Below, piece by piece: positions 56,101-64,000 of a DNA stretch of 64,000 bases (position 1 is its first letter; each line of letters begins with the position of its first letter). The notes below the pieces were generated by a model. It did not search any database. It was not told the DNA's origin and worked only from the letters and a program-made list of their open reading frames with translations. This stretch comes from Actinostola sp. cb2023 (taxonomy: Eukaryota; Cnidaria; Anthozoa; Actiniaria; Actinostolidae), in the NCBI GenBank assembly GCA_033675265.1, contig JAUJYZ010000948.1, positions 239,501 to 303,500 on the forward strand, read 5' to 3'. Made by a program: the position numbers and the translations under genes.

Positions 56101-59100
56101 TTGCCTGCTGAAAGGACCCTTGGCGTCTTATGGCGAGTAGAGTCAGACACCTATGGATTCGATGTGCATCTAGAAGAGAAACCACTAACTCGTCGTGGAC
56201 TACTGAGTACTGTCTGCTCGGTGTATGACCCTCTTGGCTTTGTGAGCCCCTTTGTACTGAGAGCCAAAATACTATTCCAAGAGCTTTGCAGAAATAAGTG
56301 TGGCTGGGACAACCCCATGCCAAGCGAGGTAAAGGACCAATGGAGCCGGTGGCTACAAGATGTGCCATTGATCCAGAACTTGGATGTGCCCCGTTGCTTG
56401 AAGCCTGAAGGCTTTGAAGTAGAGTCTGCAGAACTGCATCATTTCGCAGATGCTTCGGAGCATGGCTATGGAGCTGTGTCATACCTGAGGTTGGTCGACA
56501 CCACTGGAGCCCCTCATTGTTCCTTTCTCATGTCGAAGTCTCGACTGGCCCCACTTAAAAGCACCACCATTCCTCGATTGGAATTAGCAGCAGCTGTAGA
56601 AGCAGTGAAACTCGACAAATTGCTGTGCAAGGAGTTGCAGATGTCCCTCCAGACGTCTACTGGTCAGACAGTATGATAGTTCTGTGGTACCTACAACAAG
56701 AAGACAAGAGGTATCAAACCTACGTTGCCAACAGAGTTGCTGTTATACAAGAACACTCAACTCAACTCCAACTCCAACTCCAATCTGCCCAAGGATCGTG
56801 TAACACCTAATGAAGCGCCCTTTACACACGTAGGAGTGGACTATTTTGGACCATTCCTTGTGAAACGAAATCGGAGCGAAGTCAAAAGGTATGGTTGCAT
56901 CTTCACATGCCTCACGACAAGAGCCATCCATATTGAAGTTAGTCAAAGCCTCGAAACTGATTCCTTCATAAATGCGCTCCAACGCTTCACCGCTCGCCGT
57001 GGAGAACCCGTGGAAATCCGTTCTGATAACGGAACTAACTTCACCGGTGCTCAACTTGAATTGCGACGAGCTCTTGAGCAGTGGAATTTGGCCCAAATCG
57101 ATGACTTCCTCCGTAAAAGGGAGATTCAGTGGATCTAGTTCAACCCACCGGGTGCCTCTCATATGGGAGGTGTCTGGGAGAGGCAGATTCGTACCGTCCG
57201 TTCAGTCTTGAAAGGCCTACTTCCTTTACAGATCTTAGATGAAGAAGGACTGACAACCTTGATGTGTCTCGTCGAAGGTATCATTAATGGTCGACCCATC
57301 ACAAGGATCTCTGATGACCCGAAGGATCTAACACCGCTGACACCCAACCACCTCCTCCTGCTTCGATCAGGCCCAACTCTTCCCTCGGGACTGTTTGTTA
57401 AGCAAGACATCTACAGAAGACGATGGAGGCAGGTTCAATACATGGCAGACATCTTTTGGAAGCGCTGGCGAAGTGAGTACTTGCCAACACTTCAAGAGCG
57501 CCAGAAGTGGCTGTGCCCAAAGCGTAACTTCCAAGTCGGTGACCTGGTTCTTGTGAAGCACGACAACTCACCTCGCCCACGTTGGCCCCTAGGGCTCATT
57601 GTCGACACCTACCCTGGATCAGATGGCCTTGTGCGATCTGTTCAAGTGAAGACCCAGTCTGGAGTCTACGTTCGTCCTGTTGACAAGATCTGTCTGTTGG
57701 AAGGAGAAATGTTGCAGGCTGATAACTGATTTGCGTCCATATCGTCATGGCCAAATCCAGCTTCACCGCACGATCAACGAACACTTGAAGATTTCCCGTT
57801 TCAGCCATTTGTGTATTGAAATGCATCGCTGTGGCAACGCATTGGGGCCGGGATGTAATGGCTAAACGTTATATTTTAAAGCTTTCATAACAATTTTATT
57901 GACATTTTCTAATTTTGCTTCCGGTTTTGGCATACCGAGTCCTGATTGGCTGACTAAGTCACGTGATGACTGGTCAGCGGGCATAGCAAGCAAGAACGTA
58001 CAAACAACGTTGTACTTTATATAATCAAGCGTTTTATTTGCGAATTACTTTGTTTACACCGTATTAGAAGGCCCAGTAACGTAAGTTATATATTACATAC
58101 TTTACTACTGTGTATTAGAGTTTCTAAGGTCTTCTTTGTTTATAGTTTGAACCGTGTTCTACCGCCTTTGGAACGTATTAGAAGCCACTTATACCAGTCA
58201 ATAAACCAAGGTTACACACGAGTACAATTATTGGGTCAAATAGAATTATACCTATACCCTAGCGCCGAACCGTGCGTTACAAACAGTTTAGTTGATTGTT
58301 GACAGACAGGCCAGGTATACCACTTAGCTTTATCCAATTATTATTGTGCAATTTTATTCAGGATAAATTATACATGACAATATAAATGGCATTGCTCATT
58401 CTTGAGCCTCTTCCTCTTGGCAAAATTCTGGATCCACATTATATGACATGCAGTAGTGCCTGTATTACCATTAGGTCTAGTCTAGCTCTTTTGCAGCCGT
58501 CGGGGATTTCGTCACGCAACGCTGACGCCGTGACGAAGTCCCCGACGGCTGCAAAGGAGACTACATTAGGTCATGATTTTTAAATATTTATTTATTTATT
58601 TTTTATTATATCTTTAATATATCTTCAATTTATAGTATTTTATTATTATATATTTTTTTATATTTATAATCCACTAGTTTTTTAGTTCTTTTTCTTATTG
58701 TAAAGCGCATCAAGGTTCCAGGATGTGCTATATAAATACTCTGTTATTATTATTATTATGATCAGGGTTAATTGTTACTATATACAAGTATTTGAGCAGC
58801 AGGATTTTTATCAACAAAAAATGTGGTGGCTCAGCTAACTGTGAAGGCTCAATGCACTTTAGCATTGAGAAAAGCTGCCTATAGCTAAGTGGAATAGACA
58901 GATTGGCAGGCAGTAATTGGTCCATCTATAGCTTATTTTGATAATCCTGCATGATATCACTGACGACAAGCACAATAAATTCAGGCTGCAATAACATTAG
59001 AGAATCTGCAGAGAAGAGCGGATTCAGTTACGCACAAAGAATACATCTCCACATTTGCACTGAACTGTTCAATCCTATATATTATCAACTGAAGAAATTA

Positions 59101-62100
59101 AACAAGATCATTGTCAACTGCGCAACACATAATTAGTTTCCAAACTTACATCATCTATATCCTCTGCTTCAGCAACCAACTCATTCTGTGACAATGCTGT
59201 ATTAACCATAGTTCTTGATACTCTAGATGCATTAGATGACTTTCTCTTGTTGTTGTTGTCTGTATACATTCCTGGCAGTGGCGATCCTGCACTGAAAATA
59301 TCCACCGCCGGTAGAATTTCAATGGCATTTGAGGTTAACTCACTTACTGAGGAACCAGCACCTAAGTCTTTATCCTCCACAATTCTTATAGAGTGATCAT
59401 CATGTCTGCTATTTGAAGCACCGTTACTTGCATCAGTTTGTACCGTTCCATTTGACATTGATTGTGATAATGGCGTGTGCTCTGAGTTTCCAGATAAGTC
59501 TCTTATTGTTGAGTGTTTGAGTTCTTCTTCTGTATTGTTGTGCGCAACACCATTTGACATTGACATTTGTTTAAAATGTTTGACTCGGACAGCTATTGAA
59601 GCTAAAAATTGAAAGACAAATCATTTAGAAAGAGCTCAATTAATCACCTAACATAAAGAAGACTAATTAAACACCTGCATGCTCCAGTTGTCCAATCCAA
59701 TGGATAACATATTCCTTACCAAATATTATCCAGTGGATAAGTTGACTCTGTTATACAAAACATTTATCGACTGGATAAGGATTTATCCAACAGAATTAGC
59801 GCTACATGTATACACTCTTGAACATTACTGGGTGCTGCAGGATCGATACTTGTTTTGAACCCAAGATTGAACCCGTCATTGAATTGTGTACTCAGATAAT
59901 CCTGGATGGATCAGCCTCAGGAGCTGTCAAACTAATTGACTACAAAACTTGTCAGAATAACTTCATAGACTTGACGCAAAGGACTTCTTGACGCAAAGGA
60001 CTTCATGACACAAAGGACTTAATTGACATAAATAATAATTGTCGATCCAGAGTTTAAGAATAGAGAATGTAGATATATATGGACATTGTGTGCGTGTGAT
60101 GATGTGAAACACCACTTGCAAGTAAAAGATGTCCTGGTCAGGTGACAGGATGTACATTTGCATTAATTGGATCCCAAATACATCTAATAACTTCCAGTCT
60201 AATGTCCACAATGTCTACATTCTCAAATCGTAAAGTCAGTAACGCCTACTTTGAGAAGACATATAAGCAGCAAGTATAGCAGGTCCAACTAAGCTGAATT
60301 CATCAATACAATAAAGAGTATTTTCTTACCATCCGACAGTGGGTCTATTGTGTTGACAACCAATTGTAAAGCTCCATAGTGAAAGCAAGGGTGATCGGCA
60401 CTGATTTTGCTATTTGAGCTTAGATACTCCATTGCCTTCTGTCATAATAAGAAAACATTGTTCATTTTAAAAAGACTATATACCTCTTATTAACCGAGCA
60501 CAAGGTCCGTATGGGAAGCTATGGACCGAGTTTTTTCACATGGTCTTATGGCCCAAGCGCGTAGGCCATAAAAAGTGGGGGGAAACGAGGATCCATAACT
60601 TCCCATACGGACCGAGCAAGCGAGGTTAATTAATAACTAAAGATATTTATTATATAGCTTTTCCTTACATTTCTGTTTTCAGCAGACCGTACGGGAAGCT
60701 ACGGCCCGCTAATTAATTGACCAATAAGAGCGTGCGTAGTATCTGTGCTATATATATAGTAAAGAATCTTATTAACTCTTTTTTACAGTGATATAGAATT
60801 CCTTTAACCATTGAGTTTATCATTATACACCAACGCAGCCCATAAGTAGTACTATAGAACCTCTAGTAAGTGAACATCATTGCACCCTTGGGACCAAACA
60901 TGGGTGTCAGGCTAATTACAGGAGGTGTCCACATATGGGAAGTGATAACTGCAATGTTTTAGTTGAGAAAGGAATGTCCAGGACATTTAGGTCCATGGTC
61001 CATGGATTTAGTATTTTCCACTCTATTACTTCAACATGTATCAGGAATTATTGTTAAACAAGACGCTCTGAGAACATTTTCTCGGCGGGTGTTTATAAGC
61101 TTATGTTGTTGTGTAGTGATGTCTAGACAACATCTCGTTACGATTACTTTCGCAGTGCGGGTCGGCTTATTGGCTTTGTTGAGTTACTTGTAGAAAATAC
61201 GTGATCATTCTCTGAGAGTATCTACCAGCAAGCGATCAGTTATCGACAAAATGACTTCAGTCTGTCATGAGCTTCGTCCGAAAGAGGAAGATTCTCATCG
61301 AATCGACTGAGTCAAACGTGCACATCTCGTATGAGCCTGCGATATACGTTTGAGCGCATGCGTTGTCATGACGACTTGCCATTTTGTGACGGACAAAGAA
61401 AAAGAAAGCCCATTTTAAAACTCGGCGTCTACAACAGGCAGCCCGCCGAGTAATTATATTCCTCTAACATAAACATACAATACAGGGGCGGATCTAGGGG
61501 AGGGGTGCAGGGGGTGGATGAGCTGATATCTACTGCGTTATTGGTGCTTGAGTTTGTGTACGTCCTGATCATAAACGGTGCACCCCCTCCTAAAAGATGG
61601 TGCACCCCCTCCTAAAAAAAACTGGATCCGCCCCTGCAATAATAGACTCAGTAACAGATCATTTAAAGGCCCTCGCAGATACTTTCGAAGTCTGCTTAAA
61701 CATTATTGTTCAACATAATGTGTTCATTATATCTAAGAAAGCCTTTGCCATCCTCCCCTCTCAGCAATTTGTTGAACAACCACATGCATGCACATGTTAT
61801 AATTTCACACAATACAAAATTAATGTTATAAAGTCTCTTGGGACATGACTGTTCAACTGTTCAACAGCTGCCAGGGCCTTACAAACTTAATTAATAGAAT
61901 CTAAAAGTCTGGAACCATTGTTAGTTTCTGATTCTAGATGGACATTTGAGAAAAGTTTCAACTTTTGTAGACAGTAAATTTTTCAAAGCTAATATACAGA
62001 TAGTATGATGATATAAAATAGAGAATTTGTCATTTTCAAAAGTTGAAGTTTTATCCTGAAATTTTCCATTCAGTCATTAAGAAAAGTCCTTCCCTGAACA

Positions 62101-64000
62101 TTTCTCAAAAATTCTGAAGAATCAATTTGCGTGATCACATATCTTAATGACCACCTCTTTTCAAATTTAACATACATGTATATATAACTTCACCACAGCC
62201 AAACAAAGCCTGCTTTTCAATCAATTATGTTTAGAAATACTTCACACCTTGGAAAACCAAAGAACAGAATATAAATTAGCTATAGTCGAGAGAAATTATT
62301 CTAACATTACTATAATAGTATTACATGTACGTCTAAAAGGAGAAAAATATTTGCATGCAAGCTACCAAAAGCCTTTAGTAATTCCTTAATACATGAAAAA
62401 TTCCAACTTTAGAAATGTTTATTATCTTATGTCAGCCTCATTTTGTTCACCTAATCCCTAGATTAACCTTCTTTCTTCCTTTTCATTAAGCAAGGTCCTT
62501 TGTTTATATAGTGCCAATGTATAGGTAGTGTAAACACTCTAAAAAGTTCAATTTTGATTTTAATTTCTGAAGATATAGGACGCTGATTCATAAACCGAGT
62601 AGAACTCAGAAAAACCATGGTACTACACTATTGGTAGAGTGAATGAACAGGCGGGCCACTGACTGGCCTACATTCACTCGACAACAACTTTTACACATCA
62701 ATAAGCTCTTTGTGATGAAGTGTTAGTTTGATAAAAACCATAATTACTTCATTGGCAGTCTTTTATGGACTTTATGAGTTTATTCAATTAAACAGATGTT
62801 GAGGTTTTTGGGAGTATTAGTTTGTGGATGAGTTCACATAATGACAATCTACCCCGTAATGATGTACTGTAAGTGGTACGGCGTTTATTATATCTGTATC
62901 CTAGCAACACGTATCCATGGTGTATTTACTGTATTATCCCAACCGGAGTATATGCAGGTTACAATAAAACTCAGGGTGAACGAGAATTTGTGCCTTACTA
63001 CGTTCACAAATTAAAATTATCATTAAAGGATCTTTGTAGAATACACTTCCGTGGGATATCTTCCTGTCAGTGATGCCAAAATAACAACCTAAAATGGCGT
63101 GGGATATCTTCCTGTCAGTGATGCCAAAATAACAACCTAAAATGGCGTTAATTAACACTGGAATTTCTATTCAGAAATTCATTCATTCATTGCATGGCAC
63201 TCGATTGGCTTTTACATAAGTTTCAATGTTTTCGTGTTTGCATGCAGTACATGCAATTCAATGCGTTTAAATGATCTTATCGACATCTTACCTCGAGATA
63301 TTGCTCTGTCTTAACCCCCGGATTGCTTGATTCAGGATCTCTCAAGTCGACTTTACTGACTTTGTTAGATCGCCATAAACTTTTGACAATTCTTTCAGCA
63401 GTGTGATTGAACTTCATAAACACAACGTACAATAAATACGCACAGAATAACGTTACGGATTCCCACCATTCGATCTTGCCGCCCAGGAAGAATAAAATCA
63501 AGAGCAAGATCGCTATGCTGTAGAACATACAATCTCTAAACAACGGCCACCATGTTAGAGTTAGAACTCGTTTTGAAAACAGAGCGCACATACCAATAAC
63601 AAACAAGACATTGAATACAGCAGAGCCAATAATCGTTCCAATCCCAACGTTGGACTCCGGATCAGCAAATGTTCCAAATAGAGAAATAAATAGCTCAGGA
63701 GCACTGCCACCAGCGGCCATAAACGTAGCCCCTGCAACATCTTCCGAAATGTTAATTCTGTCAATGATCACTTCTAATGATGGGACAAAGAATTCATCGC
63801 ATGCTAGTGCTACGGCAATGAACATATAACACAGCCCAAATATATGAAGAAGTATAGCACCATGCCTTCGTTCAGAAACAGTAAATACATCCTCATGATA
63901 TCGTACATCATTGGTAGTGTTCAGTAAAGATCTCTGGCGGAATATTCCTTGGAATTTCGCCCTGTCTACTTCCTGGAACCTTATAGCCTTTGGTCTTTCA
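50179..64000 (-). CDS. K+-dependent Na+/Ca2+ exchanger, SLC24 (NCKX1/2-like), partial
   Basis: NCKX proteins in the plasma membrane expel Ca2+ and K+ in exchange for Na+. Exons, all phase-compatible: 63292-64000 (open to the window edge), 60330-60438, 59150-59601, 51937-52059, 51703-51822, 51271-51407, 50283-50523, 50179-50187 (stop). The first shown exon carries the alpha-1 repeat ([36 protein letters not shown]) and LTWWPLFRD. The middle two encode the cytoplasmic loop, with [19 protein letters not shown] and a Ser/Asn-rich stretch. Exon 51271-51407 is the alpha-2 repeat ([34 protein letters not shown]). The catalytic acidic residues in both repeats (Glu in SAPE, Asp in SIPD) are present. 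LTWWPLFRD and RSNKVSKVD favour the NCKX1/NCKX2 branch over NCKX3-5. The N-terminal signal region and first helices lie outside. The 7.1-kb intron 59149-52060 contains an antisense BEL/Pao element. Confidence 0.95.
50283..50523 (-). CDS. SLC24 C-terminal helices exon
   Basis: [20 protein letters not shown] followed by two strongly hydrophobic helices. Donor ATCAAA/GTAAGT. The last exon (50179-50187) adds Ile-Ser and a stop. Confidence 0.9.
50684..51203. mobile_element. Fold-back element in SLC24 intron
   Basis: GTGCAGTAATACGAGCAACA AAATCGTGCAACTTG on the left is inverted at the right (CAAGTTGCACGATTTTGTTG CCCGTATTACTGCAC). The arms exceed 150 bp and include AAAGAGCTCGTTGAAATTAG near 50830/51010. 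The overlapping 141-codon frame simply reads the arms. Confidence 0.85.
51271..51407 (-). CDS. SLC24 alpha-2 repeat exon
   Basis: Acceptor CCTAG, then [20 protein letters not shown] and the conserved [11 protein letters not shown] block, ending GTAGG/GTAAGC in phase 2. The Asp of SIPD and the Ser/Asn residues that form the cation site are intact. Confidence 0.93.
51468..51662. repeat. ATC-rich tract
   Basis: Imperfect CATCATCAT repeats in two similar blocks of about 100 bp, within an SLC24 intron. Confidence 0.8.
52108..52535 (+). repeat. 5' LTR of the BEL/Pao element
   Basis: 428 bp. TTATATAA near 52271 is a TATA-like box and CAATAAAC near 52453 a poly(A) signal. No standard TGG primer-binding site follows at once; the next bases are GTTCAAAGTTATTGC. 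Confidence 0.93.
52613..54738 (+). pseudogene. BEL/Pao gag and start of protease, frameshifted
   Basis: The probable start [15 protein letters not shown] at 52613 is in one frame; near 52660 the reading moves to the next frame. A duplicated 45-bp Asp-rich block (52880-52970) and a coiled-coil segment follow, then a DUF1759-type Gag domain ([20 protein letters not shown] near 53540) and two CCHC-like knuckles ([27 protein letters not shown]). The protease motif [11 protein letters not shown] sits near 54655. A one-base shift just after it ends the frame at 54738. Confidence 0.9.
54671..57729 (+). pseudogene. BEL/Pao pol: protease end, RT, RNase H, integrase; broken
   Basis: 54671-55123 holds the rest of the protease. 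A second shift leads into 55130-56676 with reverse transcriptase ([13 protein letters not shown] catalytic YVDD near 55905) and RNase H ([17 protein letters not shown] near 56440). A third shift occurs near 56640, and a deletion around 56760-56800 removes the rest of RNase H and the integrase zinc region. The integrase core keeps its first two Asp ([15 protein letters not shown]), then a TAG at 57136 interrupts before the Glu ([11 protein letters not shown]). 57163-57729 ends with a DUF5641-like domain ([20 protein letters not shown]). No intact polyprotein can be made. Confidence 0.9.
57854..58281 (+). repeat. 3' LTR of the BEL/Pao element
   Basis: Same length as the 5' LTR. Substitutions seen: AGCGAGCAT/AGCGGGCAT, GTATTTGAAG/GTATTAGAAG and GTACAGTTA/GTACAATTA. 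About 99.3% identity means a young insertion. Confidence 0.93.
58487..58562. repeat. Perfect-arm palindrome, ~30-bp arms
   Basis: CTTTTGCAGCCGTCGGGGAT TTCGTCACG is inverted as CGTGACGAAGTCCCCGACGG CTGCAAAGG around a short loop; a GC-rich hairpin in the SLC24 intron next to the BEL element. Confidence 0.85.
59150..59601 (-). CDS. SLC24 cytoplasmic-loop exon
   Basis: Acceptor TTTTTAG, phase 1 entry; donor GATGAT/GTAAGT, phase 0. Polar Ser/Asn/Asp/Glu-rich sequence ([11 protein letters not shown] at its start), as in the variable central loop of NCKX proteins. Confidence 0.85.
60485..60640. mobile_element. Short inverted-repeat element
   Basis: TTAACCGAGCACAAGGTCCG TATGGGAAG is inverted as CTTCCCATACGGACCGAGCA AGCGAGGTTAA. 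A related half (GTACGGGAAGCTACGGCCCG) occurs at 60689-60708. Confidence 0.75.
61483..61636. mobile_element. MITE with CAGGGGCGGATC ends and CAATA target duplication
   Basis: CAGGGGCGGATCTAGGGGAG to CTGGATCCGCCCCTG with CAATA on both sides (61478-61482, 61637-61641). Same terminal motif and same duplication length as 26984-27150. In an SLC24 intron. Confidence 0.8.
63051..63146. repeat. 48-bp perfect tandem duplication
   Basis: GTGGGATATCTTCCTGTCAG to CAACCTAAAATGGC occurs twice in direct contact, in the intron beside the alpha-1 exon of the SLC24 gene. Confidence 0.95.
63292..64000 (-). CDS. SLC24 alpha-1 repeat exon (runs off the edge)
   Basis: Open from the window edge to a CTCGAG/GTAAGA donor, phase 0. 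About 60 residues of extracellular region ([30 protein letters not shown]) precede the first helices, then the alpha-1 repeat and three more hydrophobic helices, ending in the start of the loop. Confidence 0.93.

Larger units (their letters stand above)
52108..58281 (+). mobile_element. BEL/Pao LTR retrotransposon, defective
   Basis: Two 428-bp LTRs (52108-52535, 57854-58281) start TGTAATGG and end TTACA, and differ at about three positions. AACAG flanks both ends (52103-52107 and 58282-58286), the 5-bp duplication usual for BEL/Pao. A purine stretch (GGGGCCGGGA) precedes the 3' LTR. The order gag, protease, RT, RNase H, integrase and DUF5641-like C-terminus is that of BEL/Pao. The coding part has several frameshifts, an in-frame stop and an internal deletion. 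It lies antisense to the SLC24 gene that hosts it. Confidence 0.95.

Noticed and set aside
1..64000. tRNA or rRNA genes
   Set aside because: None was recognised by eye on either strand; a tRNA-finding program was not available.

Overview
The window looks like animal nuclear DNA. It is AT-rich, its genes are split by many GT-AG introns, and it is crowded with tandem arrays, fold-back elements and a BEL/Pao retrotransposon. A cnidarian, most likely an anthozoan (coral or sea-anemone grade), is the best guess. The reason is the first gene: a secreted precursor with about 36 copies of a PPGLW core, the signature of the cnidarian GLWamide (metamorphosin) peptides, here enclosed in two cysteines. 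The species cannot be named from the sequence alone.

Layout. 555-3903 (+): multi-copy neuropeptide-like precursor, frameshifted near its end by a 34-bp tandem duplication. 3904-11000: gene-free, holding a TIR element with a 7-bp target duplication, small MITEs, a 41-bp tandem repeat, two fold-back elements and a 1.5-kb array of a 16-bp unit. 11017-36757 (-): HAUS6, a subunit of the augmin microtubule-nucleation complex, assembled here from 21 phase-compatible coding exons plus one doubtful exon. Its introns carry at least eight tandem arrays (units of 116, about 76, 31, 17, 70 and 32 bp plus purine and trinucleotide tracts), about a third of the gene. 36979-37320 (+): SDHAF4, intronless, divergent from HAUS6 with 221 bp between the two start codons. 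37321-50178: gene-poor, with several inverted-repeat elements; one 3.9-kb interval bounded by inverted repeats encloses a two-exon THAP-domain gene (40884-41289, -). 50179-64000 (-): K+-dependent Na+/Ca2+ exchanger of the SLC24 (NCKX1/2-like) family, whose N-terminal exons lie beyond the right edge. A 6.2-kb BEL/Pao element (52108-58281, +) sits antisense in one of its introns, with a perfect 5-bp target duplication and nearly identical LTRs but a broken gag-pol.

The genes do not form a pathway: they are a secreted peptide precursor, a mitotic spindle component, a mitochondrial complex II assembly factor, a zinc-finger DNA-binding protein and a plasma-membrane exchanger. The most unusual content is the first gene, which predicts a short disulfide-closed CPPGLWC peptide without the glycine needed for C-terminal amidation. 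Next is a minisatellite in HAUS6 that appears to have grown out of an exon's own splice acceptor.
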